Source of the DNA: Bryopsis sp. KO-2023
Taxonomy: Eukaryota > Chlorophyta > Ulvophyceae > Bryopsidales > Bryopsidaceae
Length of the DNA stretch: 64,000 nucleotides
Assembly: GCA_030272585.1 (NCBI GenBank)
Contig: BSYQ01000015.1
Coordinates: forward strand, 124,001 to 188,000
Direction: 5' to 3'
In this document: piece after piece, positions 12,501 to 24,829 of the stretch
How the letters are laid out: each line of letters begins with the position of its first letter
Position numbering within the stretch: the stretch's first letter is position 1
Made by a program: the position numbers and the translations under genes
The notes under the pieces: generated by a model
What the model was told of the DNA's origin: nothing
Seen by the model: only the letters and a program-made list of their open reading frames with translations
The model's database searches: none

Positions 12501-13920
12501 GAAACCCAGCCACGATTCCTATGCAGCCAGGGTCAAATCGGGTCTACAGCAGGAAAGGAATCGACAGCACAAGCCCCACATGTCGGAGCAATATGGGGGA
12601 GGCAGATCCAGGCCAGAATCGTACAGCGGTAGGCCTAGAACTCCAATTCAAGATTCTTACAGTGGAAGACCGAAAACACCTATTCAAGATTCTTACAGTG
12701 GGCATCCGAGACACCCCATGCCTGCCCATGGAGGGGGTGGGCACCACAGAGGGCCAGGACCAGCACCAGGTCAGCCAATGGTGCCAGGGCCACCACATGA
12801 AAATTTTCTGGGACCCAGACGAAGTGTGCCATCCAGCATACCCGTCACGAGTGTCCCAATCATGAACATGCAACCGATTCCTCCACCGATCATACCTCCG
12901 CCGCCAGCACGTTCAAACTCATCCCCGATCCCACCACAAGCATCTCGACAAGTTCCTCCTCTCCCAACGAGTACAGAGCCCATTCCTAGGCCCCCCTCAA
13001 GCGAACCATCGGCCAGTTCCCGTCGCAGTCTCAACCCGTTCGCTGTACCATTCGTCCCAACGCCAGCTCCAGCGGAGTCTGAGATGGAGGGTGGAGTCGA
13101 CCTGATGGATGGAGTTAATGTGGCCTCGTCCGACTGTTCAGGAATGTCTACTTCATTGGTGGGGTCCTCGCCCATTCCTGGCCCAGTGAGCTCTCCAGAA
13201 CCCCCCACTGTTCGACAACCTCCCCCGCCGCCTCCACCTCCACCCCCTCCAAACCCGAAGCCGCCATCTCACTCAGATTCGACGCAGGGGTCGAGGTCAA
13301 TGAAGCCCTGGAAACCTCTTCCTGATCACAAGATGCCGCCACCTCACGAAGTACCACCACCTCCTCCACAAATGATGCCAAATCCTATGATGATGAGTGG
13401 ACCTATGCCTGGGCCACCTGGCCAGATGCCAATGATGCCATACCATCCAAGGGGTCCTGGCTCAGCTCCAGGACCTGGCCCAGGGCCTCCTGGTCCGGGC
13501 GGGCCGGAGCCTGGTCGTCCTCCGATGGGACCAATGGGGTACATGCCATATCCAATGCCCCCTATGCCAGGGGTGAATCCAATGACCCAGCCGCCACCAC
13601 CACCAGGTATGGCTTTCCCTTATCCTCCGCCACCTGGGATGCCAGGGCATTATCCGATGGGTTATGGGCCCATGCCAATGATGGGGCCGAATGGGCCGAT
13701 GATGCCAGGACCGTATCCTATGATGCCTCCGCCAATGCTGCCACCACATCACCCTCAATCGTACCCCCATCAATCAAGGACGGGTCGATCTCGGGGTGGT
13801 ACCAAAGGAGGAAGAAAGCCATTGCAACGCCATAACAGTGGCCACAGCACTCACAGCGCCCACAGTGTGAGGTCTGCTCATTCTGGGCATTCCTCTCATG
13901 GGGGGCCCCCGAGGGGATAA
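9535..13920 (+). CDS. ATXN2: Ataxin-2 family protein (Lsm, LsmAD, PAM2), 6 exons
   Basis: Cytoplasmic RNA-binding regulator of translation, mRNA stability and stress granules that binds poly(A)-binding protein. Exons: 9535-9657, 10062-10375, 10691-10970, 11264-11584, 11775-11938, 12198-13920, giving 974 aa with closing phases. The Lsm fold crosses the first junction: FVLSRCVGHKVEVQ then CEYEGILHTPGL. The LsmAD domain in exon 3 is clear (CGAWDQFKANEELFGV, DLYTAKLD), about residues 146-239. A PAM2 motif, SLNPFAVPFVPT, lies near residues 678-689 (DNA about 13027). The rest is disordered, with Pro/Ala-rich exon 4 and a very Pro/Met/Gly-rich C-terminus ending in a Ser/His tail. Near 12625-12720 a short repeat with TPIQDSYSG occurs in tandem. 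The start is the first ATG after an in-frame stop at 9397. Confidence 0.93.
12625..12720 (+). repeat. Short in-frame peptide repeat inside ataxin-2
   Basis: Three near-copies of a unit reading roughly YSGRPKTPIQDS follow each other within the last exon; the third has diverged. Related TPV and TPIQ phrases occur just upstream (near 12435 and 12470). The (R/K)TP spacing could make a run of proline-directed phosphorylation sites, but that is inference. Confidence 0.7.
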
Positions 13921-16900
13921 GTACGATTGGGATGGTGGTGAAAATTGATGTCTTTTCGGAATGGAAGTGGGGACACTTTTCGGACGACAGTGTTTGTATA
14001 ATGGAGGCGATCTCGGGGGCTATGATTTGGAGCTGGGTGGAGGAAGGGAGGAAAAATGTTGGCACTAGTCATTTCTGGTGTATGGGGTTTTCGAGTGAAA
14101 AATGGGGAGGCAGGGGGTCTGGAGGAGGGTGATGGATTTTTGATTTGTGTTGATAATTGTTTCGATCGGACAGCATAATGGATACACGAAACCTGGGGTT
14201 GTGGAAGCTTGGACCAGTTCAGTTTTAATGGTGAAAGTGATGTGAATGATCTGGGAGGGAGAGTATGCTTGCGGAACGGGGGCGGAGGGTGGGGGGAGAG
14301 ATTGTATGGGCGTGAAACCTTGGGGTTGGCTGGTCTGACCCAAATTTCCTTTGCCGTATGGGGGGGGTGTAACGGCATGCCTACAAATTGTACCCTGTGT
14401 CCCAGTCTTTTTGGGTGCATCTGAGGAACAAAAGTAAAAAGAGACAGTTTTTAATCTTGCGCTCATTTGCTCATTCATTATGCATGTTTTGAGTCTTGAG
14501 TGACTGTTTTGGGTTCTCCTTCTGCTTACTCTTTTTTTTTTTCTGTGAACTTTTGGGGGGGGGGGGGGGGACAACTCATCACTGTTGATATAGGGAGCAA
14601 AAAAGAAGAGAAAAAGCATAAAAGAGAGAGAACTATATGGGGGAAAAGATTTCAGAGCGAGCGAGAAAAGTTGAATTGGAGGAGTTTGGCAGGGGGGGGC
14701 TGTTTTCGATAGAATATGTATTTTTGCTAAAGAACCGGGAAAATGTAGTAAGCTGAATTGCAGCACTACAGAAAAGGAGGATTCAAAAGAACAAAAAAAA
14801 GGACATGGAGAACTTTGAGAAGAACGTGTTTCCCTCTATCAACAAAAAAAAGGGGTTGAAAAAAAAGAGGGAAAGGAGAAAATAGGGGAAACTACTGTGG
14901 TTGGTGGGGACAGCACAATGGTTTTTTTTTATTATTTTCAAATTGGAGGGGGGGGATTGGGGGTCAGGTGTGGTGGGGAGGAAAAGAGGGGTAAGGACGT
15001 GAATTTGCTAATGCTGTTTTTTTTTCCCAATCAATCCCGAGTCGAGAAGGAAAAAACAAAGACAGACAAAAGAAAAAGAGATCTTTTTTTTTCGGTGGTT
15101 GATGGGAGAGAGTCGCTACTGTTACTGTTTATAGAGAAGCTGGAATAGGGTGGTGGATGTAGGGACTTTTTGGATGGTATGGCAGACATACAGGATTTTC
15201 TTACTTTGGATGCATTCTGAAAATCTGGCTGAATTTGGTCTATGACGTTTTGAACAAACAAAATGTGGGAAAAGGGGGGGAGGTGAAAAAATGTTTGGGG
15301 GATTCGACAAAAAAAGAGCTATTTCGACCGGCACATATCTATAGATATATATGTGTGTGGATATATCTATTTTTACATACAAACATGGGTTTCTGTTTCT
15401 CAGCATACCCCTCAGGATTCAAAAGTGGTGCTTGGGCCTTCGAGCTGTTGTCAATGGGATTTGAGAGAATATACAGGACGGGGAAATGACGACTGAAGGG
15501 AACCCATAGTTTGAAATCATATTTCATTCCTGAATGTGGTCAGTCATTGGGATTTCGTTCTTGAATGTGGTCAGTCGTTGGGAGAAAAAAAGGTTGAAAA
15601 AAGAGACCATCGAAATCAGATGCTTGTGGGGAGTTCTGTGCTGGAGACTTGGCTCCACATGTATTTTAAATGAAATAGCATTGTGTTGTCGAAAGATCGC
15701 TGTTTTTTTTATCTTGGGGGGAGGGGGCATGGTGGTGAGTTCTGCATCCCCCCTTTTGCCTCCTTTTAATTCTTCATGATGTCTTGTCGAAAAGCCAAGT
15801 GTCTCTTTCCAATTGCCATTTTGGATTGATCGAATTTGGAAGGTATTGAAGGGGGGAGGGGGTGGGTGGTAAATTGAAAAAAAAGGGAAATTCACAGCAA
15901 ATGGAGTTGAATCGCTGCTTCTCTGTGGACATCATTCGTTGTGGGAGGGAGGGGGGGCGGGGGTGGCCTTGATTGGGTGAAATAGTGGAGGTACAATCTC
16001 AGGGTTATATTTCGAGAAAGTTGCGGGGGGTTTGGGGGAAGTGGGGAAGAGAAAATAGGGTAAAAGAAAATGGGGGGATTTAAAATCTATAGTGCGGTTG
16101 AAGGGGGAAATGGGGGGATATTGAAGATTTACGGGGTACATATCGGTGATGATGTTGAAAAGGGGGGGTGGTATGGGTTTAGTCAGTTGGCTGACTGACT
16201 AATCCATGCTGCAGGTCATCCAGATATCCATACCCATCCCACAGGTCTGATTTTTTATAACAAAATATTGAAGGAGGGGGAAACAAATATAGATGAAATC
16301 GAGACCAGTGGTTTTTCTGTTCTTTCCCTTTTTTTGTGTTTTTTTTTTCCCTTTTTCATGGAGTCGAAATCGAAAAGATGGGGCAAAGAGGAGGAGAAAA
16401 GGGGAAGTTAAAACTGAAGGGAGATGAGAAACAGGTTATGTGTGGGACATATATATGTACACGTATCATATATATGACACACCGCCGCAAAGGCCAGTGT
16501 ATGGTTGAGATATTGCCGACTTTTGCGAGGTTTCTTTGTGGTTGGAAGAGTGAGAGAGAGAGAACGAGAGTGAGAAATATTTTAACAAATCAACCCAAAA
16601 AAACAACAAAAAAACCAGGGTGTATTATTTTTCATGTTCAGGTTGGGGGGACTGTGTGTGTGTCGTGCTTATATTGTGCTTGTTTGTGTGTGTGTGTGTG
16701 TGTTATTGGTGGGAGGGTGGGGGGCTATATGTTTCGAGTGTGGGTTAGTGCTATTGATTGGTGATTGCTGGTCAGTTGGTACTTTTCACTACCCCCCAAA
16801 AAAAATGAATTTATTATTTCTTGGGACATATATGGTGCTCTTTGCTTTTCTTTTTTCCGGAAAGTGGGGGGGAGGGGGGAAGAAAAAAGAAAAAAAGAGT

Positions 16901-17400
16901 GAGAGCACTACAAAAGGAAAAAGGGAAAAAAAACAAAGAAAGGAGGATTAAAAATTCAACGGGTTTGTTGGGGGGGGGGGGGGGGTAAATAGAAAACCGG
17001 ATTCTTTCCTTTTCCTTTTTTTCATCTGTGAGGGATGGGGAGAAGTGGGGGTAAGCCAAAAAGAACTTCTCTAGTCGTTCTGAGCGAGTAAAAGAAAGCG
17101 ACGGTTTGGTAGGAAGGGGCAGGTTTGAAAGCCTTGGCTGAAATCTAGACGTGTTTTTAATATACGTTCTGTTTCCAGCCAATCAGTCTGGGTTATATCC
17201 TCCCCTTTGATATTTTTTTCCCTTTTCGGTCGTGGAAAAGAAATAAGTGGAAGGACAGCAAATAAGCAAGAGAACAAGGAAAAATCGTATCCTATGTTGA
17301 AAATTGGATCCCAGCTTTGTTCTTCCTTTTTCCTTCTGATGTTGTGGGTGTGCTGTACACGTTCACTTCGGAGTAGCTAGTACTTTTTGTCTGAGCTCCC
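13921..17400 (+). other. Long G-rich, C-poor region, possible 3' UTR, no gene recognised
   Basis: About 3.5 kb follow the ataxin-2 stop. The plus strand is strikingly rich in G, with many runs of 4-15 G (for example near 14556 and 16968), plus T and A runs, and it is poor in C. Long open frames on the minus strand here are only a by-product of the missing stops in C/T-rich text and look low-complexity. A (TG)n run lies near 16687. A 31-bp direct repeat containing GAATGTGGTCAGTC lies near 15532-15581. It may be a long 3' UTR, a noncoding transcript or spacer; the sequence alone cannot say. Confidence 0.5.
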
Positions 17401-18481
17401 CAAATTCACCAAATTTACCCTTGCTCCATCCATGTCTTTCTGAAACTTCAGAGACCAGCAAAACTTGTGAGAAATTCGAAATCTCTTGCAGCAATGAGAG
17501 TTCAGAAAATAAGTATGAAGCTATGAAAGAAGCTCAGCAATTGACCCACATATCTCAAATAACGACCCCCCAAAAAAGCTTGCCACAGAGCAAAGAACCA
17601 CTGCATATTTTTTTCACAGGGTACTATCAAACAGGAAATGAAATGTGTCCCTCTCCACAGAGTTGCAAGATTCACAGGGCGAAAAACATACTGCCACTGG
17701 CTGCAATGCAATATATGACGTCTATCTTATCAAACGTCCCACGCCAGTATTTCTTTCACGTATCGTCAACGTTTGCACTCGCACTTGCATCTGAGTGTAT
17801 AGAAGTGGACACTCTTTCTTGCGCCCACAAACCAGAGTGTTGGACAAGTGCGCAGACTTTATTAAGGAAGACGTTATCAGATCTCGGCTGGCGAACAGGT
17901 CTCGTCCAGTGCCCTGTGCAAACTCTCACTAGGGTCGTCAGGAAGCTGTCGAAGCAGACGGAGCGAAAGAAGGGACTCTGTCTCAAGTGCTAGAACTCTT
18001 TAAACATCGGAAGAAACTTCAAGTAGCCAGCCACGGCGCTCGTTTGGGCTGCATCAGCGGTGGGTCAAACTATACTATGTTGTGTCTCTGGCAGAAGTCA
18101 CCCACCTCTATCTTTTAATCTGTGAGCCCGAATATTGAGGAGCTATCGTTAGTGCTGGCGTTCGTCAGCGGAATGTGGGTGCTTTCGAATGAAAGTTTAG
18201 ATCAGTTGAACACCTGCTGCTTGTTTCCGTTTTTTAAGTGACAGATGTCAAGGAGAGTTTTCAGGAGTGTTTAGGATAGAGCAGCTTTGATCGAAAAGCT
18301 AAAAAAAAACGACCGCGACTGAAAATGTGTAGTTTTTTCGGACGTCAAGTGGTGGGCGTCTGTCGTGTCCACCCTGGCCACCTCTATACTTTTCCGAGGA
18401 CTCACGATGATTGTTTTTGTTTCAGAAGCGGTCCCTTTCTTTGAACTTGTATATCGGAGATTTATCAAAAAAAACTTCACC
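17401..18481. other. Unassigned stretch before the RGG-tail gene
   Basis: A plus-strand frame of 190 codons (17421-17993) is open but has no family signature and no convincing splice context. It could be chance, an unknown exon or a short gene. The following 400 nt look like an upstream region. A possible acceptor (tttgtttcag at 18416-18425) may end an intron in the 5' UTR of the next gene. Confidence 0.3.
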
Positions 18482-19403
18482 ATGACTCGCGAAAAAAGGG
18501 CATCGAAACAAACACCACATATCAACGACGCCCATACATCTGAGAGCCAACAGCCTGGATCAAGCGGTGAATTGCATCAGTGGGAGATCGGGAGTTATCT
18601 GAAGTATGTCTTGGGTGGAGACGTCTCCACTATCACCAAAGGTCCCAGAAGACGTCGCACGCGTCGAATTGACCAATGGACGTCCCACAATTTCTCTTCA
18701 GATCCAGTTTCATCGCCCACTGCCTTTGAATTGGATGCTGCCGACGGAATGTTGCGCCTCAAATCGATGGACACAAAGTCAAGAGCAAGGAAGGAGGTAG
18801 CGCCCAGGCCCACTGTCTTGGGAGCCAACACAACTTCAAGTTCACGCTTGAAAGGGGGAAAGAAGCGACCAAGAGCTACTGCCGAAGAGGACAGTGAAGA
18901 GCCTGTCAAGGCCAAGAGAGCGATGAATAGGGACGTGGCAGGTCCGAGCAACGGCGGCCACCAGACGACACAGAGGGGAGGAGTGGAAGCCCCGACAACA
19001 GGTGACCAATTACCGCAGATCAACTTTACTTGCATCGCAATTTTCCCCAAGGGAGTGGAAACACGGAAATAGAAAAACACATGTTCTGATTGGACAAAAG
19101 ATTGCAACATATGTTACATGAGGGGTCAGGTTCATTTTTCTATCATTTGTAAGAAATGAAAAAGGGGACTTTGTAAACTACGGTAGTAGTCTTGGCATCA
19201 AAGCTTTGGGACTCTCTGGTGCGCATTTTTTTCCTCTCGAGTTTTTCAAACGTGAATGAGTTCTGTGTTTTGTTTTCTGTTTTATAGAAATGGACAAGAG
19301 AGTTGCTGCTGGCGAAAAGGGAGGGTGGGAAAGAGGTGGAAGGGGAAAAGCACGCGGCAATAGTAGAGGTTGTGGAAGAGGAAGGCGGAAAGAACAGAAT
19401 TGA
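18482..19403 (+). CDS. Unknown basic, probably nuclear protein with RGG-like C-terminus, 2 exons
   Basis: I do not recognise this gene. Exons 18482-19001 and 19288-19403 join in phase 1 and give 211 aa. The ATG at 18482 has a good context (cttcaccATGa) and begins MTREKRASK. Further in-frame ATGs upstream, from 18407, would add a hydrophobic leader. The body is rich in Ser, Thr, Arg and Lys, with basic clusters GPRRRRTRR and KGGKKRPRA and an acidic patch AEEDSEEP, consistent with a nuclear, disordered protein. Exon 2 encodes a Gly/Arg tail (GGWERGGRGKARG, RGCGRGRR) like RNA-binding RGG regions. If the intron is not used, the frame instead ends at 19072. The Gly/Arg bias of exon 2 and the matching phase support splicing. 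Confidence 0.5.
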
Positions 19404-21037
19404 ACTTTCTTGGGCTCAATGAATTTACAAAGAGAATCACTTTTCTTTCGAATTTTTACAGTTTTTACAAATGTTAATTTAAGAAAATTTATATAGTGAA
19501 CAAATGGATGTTGTGAAGTAGTGGGTGGGAAGAGACGACGGAAAGAAGCAACAGAATTCCCGTACAAAAGAGGGATCATGTCTCATTCTTTTTAAAATTC
19601 TTTGAAAAAAAAAATCACAGGACCTGCAAATTGCGGGCACCAACTACTGAAAATATAAATCAACATTGGATGTAAAATTCCGAATACTTATTAAACATAT
19701 GTTCTGTTGACAGATTTGTGGAGGAGGAAGGGTAAAAGGGGAGAAGTGAATAAATGTCATCAGATTAAATCAATAACAACAACAATTAGTATTATTGATT
19801 TATAAAAAAAGAAAAAAACGCCCTTGACGAAAACTACACCGTGGATTTAAGGAACTATCAGCTCTGTGAGTGCCCACAGAATCCACAGGATTTGGAAAAT
19901 TGGGTGCAAGGTTCGAGATTGCAATGGTTTATAACAGTCAACACAAGGGGATTGGTCCTATTGAAGGGGAATCATACCACATTCCCAAGCATGTTCCAAA
20001 TTGGAGTGAATACCCTCACAAGGATATCGTCGCTTTTCTTGTGGCCCCATAAACCTTAAAAAAATAAACCTTTTCTCCACTACAACTTTTCTATAAAAAG
20101 ATCTGTGGGAACTTGACAAGAAACTCGCAAAATTATTGGGTTCTTTTGGAACTCATACATTTTTTTATAGTTTAGATGAATTCAACTTTTGGGTTATACC
20201 TGATTGGCGTACTTCACTAACCTTCTTTAGATATTGTAGGTGTGTTTCTTCTTTTTTAAAACTTTGTTGAACCATCCAGGGAAGATCAAAAATACAAGAA
20301 AAACAAGATGAGCTACATCATATATTTCTTGTAGGAACCCATCAAAATACACAAAAGAATTCATGTTGAATTATCATTTCTTTTTATTTTGTGTGTAGGA
20401 TTTTACAGAGCAAAAGCATTTGAGACGCTTCGGAATTTGTACCGAGCATGCAACTCCTCAATTCATTTTTCATTTTTTCATTTTTAAGGGAAAACCTTTC
20501 TTTTTAGAGGCTAAAACCAGAATAATAGGTATAAAGAGTGATTTGCAAGAACCCAACTGTTGAAGGTATAGAACAGAACGCATGTTATTTGGTGATTTGT
20601 CACTGAGAATCTCATTGGGTGGGGCAAGTTTATGAAAAGAAATTTGGGGACAATTTTCGTAGTTTCTTGAAACTGAATAAATTGAGAAGAAAACATATCG
20701 AACTTGAAAACTCTTGTTCCAGTTGAAAAAAAGAATGGGAAAAAGAACAAGCCGCCTTTCTTGAAACTTATTTTTCATTGATGTTCCAATGATAGAAAAG
20801 ATGAAAGAAACATGGATGGTGCGTTGAACTCCTTGTGCGTTATGCGAAAAAAAAAACAACCGCGGACTTGCTTTGGAGCGAAGCGTGCAATCAGGATTTT
20901 GTTCAAAGCGTAGCAAACGCCGTACCACGTCGATCACGAGCGGGGGCAAATGAGTGAGAATGGGGGGATTCTTGAGCAAGAGTGAGATGTGCACTTCAGC
21001 TTTTTCCCAGCAGGTTGAGTAAACACAAGACGTCGAG
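19404..21037. other. AT-rich intergenic stretch
   Basis: About 1.6 kb of A/T-rich DNA separates two plus-strand genes. A small frame at 19870-20052 ends KDIVAFLVAP and is followed by aataaa-like text, but I could not place it in a family or give it a start context. The long minus-strand frame at 20470-21108 has no supporting motif. The last 150 nt probably hold the promoter of the next gene. Confidence 0.4.
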
Positions 21038-23844
21038 ATGAGGAAGAGGAAACAAGCGCCGAAGGAGTCCTCCAAGAAGCGACAGGTCGTTGAGCGTCGT
21101 CCCTCCACCTTAATAGATTGCCCCGCTTGCGGAAAGCGTGTTTGCGACTCGGTGATCGGTATTCACCTTGACATCGATTGTCCATCAAGAAATGCGGCGT
21201 TCGACGAGGAGCTGGAAAAAGATTTAGGAAAAAAAGAGGCGAAAGCCGCAGGTTGTTGCTTCTGTGAAGCCTTTTGTGCTTCGAAATTATTATTTCATTA
21301 TTTTTTTTAATGTGTCCACTCTTCCAGAAAATTTTTCACAAGAAACTAGAAATTCAGATGTCAGGAAATAGTTTTCCTGCAAACAATAGCTACTGCTCCA
21401 GTCAAAGAAGTCACATCGAATGTCTCAGAAATTGCTTTGCAATCCACCAATGTTGGGAAGAAAAAAAACCCTCACAGGTTACCGACTACGCTTCTGCTTT
21501 AATTGCAGGAAATCGAGTGACAGTGGCTTCAGCAAGGTTTGGTGGTGGACAAGCAAAGGCAATATCTTTGAGTGAAGAGGAGCTTTTGGAACACTCCCCC
21601 TGTGAAGTCATCAGAAATGCTCTGCCTGTGTCTTTGGCTGACTCCCTGCTGGAAAACATTGCGGAAGAAGCTAAGAACTGGATTAGGGGCACATGGTGGA
21701 TGTTTGGGAAAGATTACGTTGCCCCAAGAAGCAGTGCCTTTTACGAGATAGCGAAAAAGGTCAGCACAGAAATATTGACAGTCTTGCACTAGGCTCGCCT
21801 ATTTTCTCTTTCTGATAATCGCAGTGTTACTGGAACAACACAGAAGCTCAACCATCCCAGAATATGCTTGCTGACATTTTGATTCGTAGATTTTATGTTG
21901 GGTGTTTTGAGTGCTGCAAGAAATTTTGAATCTTGGAACTTGGAGGGTGCAGTTTTTGGAATTTTTTGTTTGGAATTTCAAATAGAAGTCTATATTGAAC
22001 GCAAAAATTCACGCACACGCAGACACCATTGGCGACCCAGTGTTGCAGGTGTGTGCATGTTGACAGGAAAAGGGTTTGCCAAATTCGGAAGATTCTTCGC
22101 GGGAGGTCTCCACAAAAGTTGAAACCAGAGAGGCCAGTCAGGAGCTGAAGGAAGCTGCTGTGAGAATAAATCAGATCGTTAATGCTTCAAAGAAGAAGCG
22201 ACACCCAGAAGAACCGAGGTATTCCAAAAGAAACCTTTTTTTTGCCATACTATTTCTCGTCAAAGCTTGTTTTGAGGTTGGAACTCTTTTTTGTGCAAAT
22301 GGGGTCAAAATTTGGCCCCAAAATTTCACTTGATCTGAAATGATTTTTCCTTTTTTTTTGGGGGGGGGGGAGGCTGCTGTGCCCAGTATGAAAATCTTAA
22401 GAAGAACTTATTGCATTCGAGATATTGTTTTAATTGCCAATATGTATGTCACTTGAAACTTCGCAAAAAGACTTGCTGTTGATGCACAGCAGCTGATTCC
22501 TTTGGTCAAACTTCCCTTGTGTGTTTTTGTTTCTAATTTTTACTCTTCAGCGATGATTGGGGCTGTACCTATGCGCTGGCAAACTGGTACCGAGATGGAC
22601 AAGATTCGGTTGGCCTTCACTCAGGTGCAGTTCCTGGTGCTGTTGAGAATACATTGCAATTTGATTGCACTGGCTTGTGCAAGACTGACGGAGCTTTTGA
22701 AAGAGGATAAATATTTGGTCATTTACCCCTGCAACGTTGAAATCCGTTTCCTTCCGGGAAACAGAAGTTGAGAGACTTTTCTTGTTGTGGTGGAATAGAT
22801 CGAATGACATTGCTGGGGCCGAGGCCTGTGATTGCTTCTCTATCTCTGGGTGCCACTCGCACATTTCGCTTGAGGAAGGGTGTGGCGAAAGAAAAGACGG
22901 CGATAAAAAGGAATCAGATGCCACAGACTCCCAAAACGCGTTTCTCCAAACACAGGCAGGAAGCATCGAGGGTTGCTGCTATAGATTCTGATGCCGGTGG
23001 ACAGTCCAAAACAGTGGAGGATTGCTGTTACAACCGTATGGACGGGGAGCCCAGCAAAGTGTGTACGGTGATCTGGAGAAAATTTCAGATGGTGTCGTTG
23101 CATACCTTACATTTTTGTCTTGGGGGGAAAAATATACGCCACATTCATATTTTTTTGTGGGTTAGTTTTGTTTTCCTTGCATTTCGTTTTGGTATTCAGT
23201 TCTTGATCTGGATCAGCCAGTCTCAAAAAGAAGATTTGCATCTTTCAGGATTTAAACCCTGGCTGGTGCACCCATAATCCAATGTGCTTGTTGTTTGACT
23301 GCAACAGAAAGTGCCCGTTTTCTGCATTTCACTCTATGGAAAGAATTGCTGTGCTCAGGTCGTGGCTGCCACTGAGGATGGATCAGACGCCGTTGATCCC
23401 AATGAAGATCAAACACGATGCATTAAATTGAGATCAGCTGACCCACCCCTACCTGACGAAAGGAAAATACTTGAAGAGGGCAAGAAACCCCAGTTGGCGC
23501 ACACGCCTGTCCTCAGCCAATTCGCATCGGTGGACATCCCCCTACCTCACAACACTCTCGTCATAATGTGGCCACCTTGTCAGGAAGAGTGGCGACATGA
23601 AGTCCCCAAGTGTTCAAATTTGAAGTTTCAGCATCATCCTTTGAGCGGGACAGGAAGGCTGAATTTGACGTTCAGGATGTTGAGGCCAGAGTGGGCTGCG
23701 AAAGTACCCAAGTGTAGATGTGGAAGAGGTGCCATTATGAAAGCTAGGGTGGGAGTGGATTCGGATGGGAAAACGATGTACTATTTCTCTTGTGACACCA
23801 CCCAAGGAAAGCCATGTGGGTATTTTGAGTGGGTCAAGATGTGA
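21038..23844 (+). CDS. AlkB-type 2OG-Fe(II) dioxygenase with UBZ and GRF zinc fingers
   Basis: Predicted oxidative DNA or RNA demethylase acting in repair. Exon 1 (21038-21251) carries a UBZ4-like C2HC finger, CPACGKRV then GIHLDIDC. The AlkB domain lies in exons ending 21759, then 22067-22218, 22551-22624, 22799-23058 and 23359-23844. Visible signatures are NALPVSLADSLLENI, SSREVST, ANWYRDGQDSVGLHSD (HxD, with Asp completed across a splice), GPRPVIASLSLGATR, the distal His in QEEWRHEVP and the 2OG-binding Arg in GRLNLTFR. The C-terminus is a GRF zinc finger, CRCGRGA then FSCDTTQGKPCGYFEW. Such fingers bind single-stranded DNA in other proteins. The joins between 21251 and about 21509 are ambiguous: one solution uses introns of 42 and 31 nt, another one longer exon. 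Later phases all close. Ubiquitin and ssDNA targeting is inference from the domains. Confidence 0.85.
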
Positions 23845-24829
23845 CCATGGTGATAGCCTCCAGCTGGGAGGCTCCAGAATTGTTGAAAGCAAATGTTACA
23901 GCATTCCTTGTTACGAACTTAAATTCACATAACTTGGTCAGTAACTTGATCCCTGCAATTATCATTTTGTTATAAACACCACCGTCTTATAGAAAAAGGC
24001 CAAGATACGACAAGCACCACATTATCCTCCCATTACTTATCCAGTTATTCAATAATTTATATATCATGTTTTGTGATGAGTGATAATGTATTGTCTTCCC
24101 CGAATTTTATCGTGATTATCTTTCCATGTTTTGCGATCATCCTTGGAGAAGAAATTTAGAGTTTTGAAATTCAACAGGATGTCTCCTGAATTTCGACCCC
24201 ACTAGAGTCTTCTTAGAAAAAAGCAAAAGGGGGGTTGAAATTTTCGTTCCTTAAAGGAGAAAAAGTTCCGTACCTAGGAGAAAACTTCAAGAGGATACCT
24301 TCCCAAAACCTTCCCCCCTTGGGTGTAGAGAACTTTTTTTTCAAAGAGGAGCAATGAATTTCAGCCGCCATTCTCTTTTTCTGAAGACTCTAGAGGGACA
24401 GAAATTCTGCCCTCTTTTCTATCTTTTCAAAGGGGAGAGAATCGGTGGTACCACCCTTAGTGGGTTCAATCCCCACCCACCGCAAGTAAAAACAAAAGAA
24501 CAGGCTTCATACTTTGTTGTCAACATTATCTTCCCCATATTACCAGGGAAACAGGACGCGGCAGCCCATTCCAATTAACTGAACCCCACGAAAAGAGAAA
24601 AAAACAGAGGGAAAAAAAGGCAGAAGCGAAGTTTTGTTTTGTTTTTCCTCGGAAGTTTTTTCACGCGTATCTACCCCAGCGAAATGTTTCATCTCTCGAC
24701 CCCCCCCCCCAAAAAAAAAAAATCGACTCTTATTTAAATTTTGACGTGCGTTGAGAATTCCTGGAGTAATCTTGTTTTTATGTTTGCAGCTTGTGTGTTG
24801 TGTTTTCTCGATACGAGACGTTTGATTCC
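23845..24829. other. Intergenic region with a tRNA-like 3' half
   Basis: No protein gene seen. A perfect T-arm-like hairpin with loop TTCAATC sits at 24460-24476, followed by CCACCG. The palindrome GGTGGTACCACC precedes it at 24444-24455. A full cloverleaf could not be fitted. Near 24780-24788, ttatgtttgcag could be a 5' UTR acceptor for the polycystin gene. Confidence 0.4.

Noticed and set aside
13896-14766. Long minus-strand open frames (174 and 233 codons)
   Set aside because: They lie opposite the G-rich strand, are low-complexity Pro/Ser/Leu text, and arise because C/T-rich sequence contains few stops.
20470-21108. Minus-strand frame of 212 codons
   Set aside because: It overlaps the start of the AlkB gene, has no motif or splice context, and reads like A/T-rich chance coding (many Phe, Ser, Leu).
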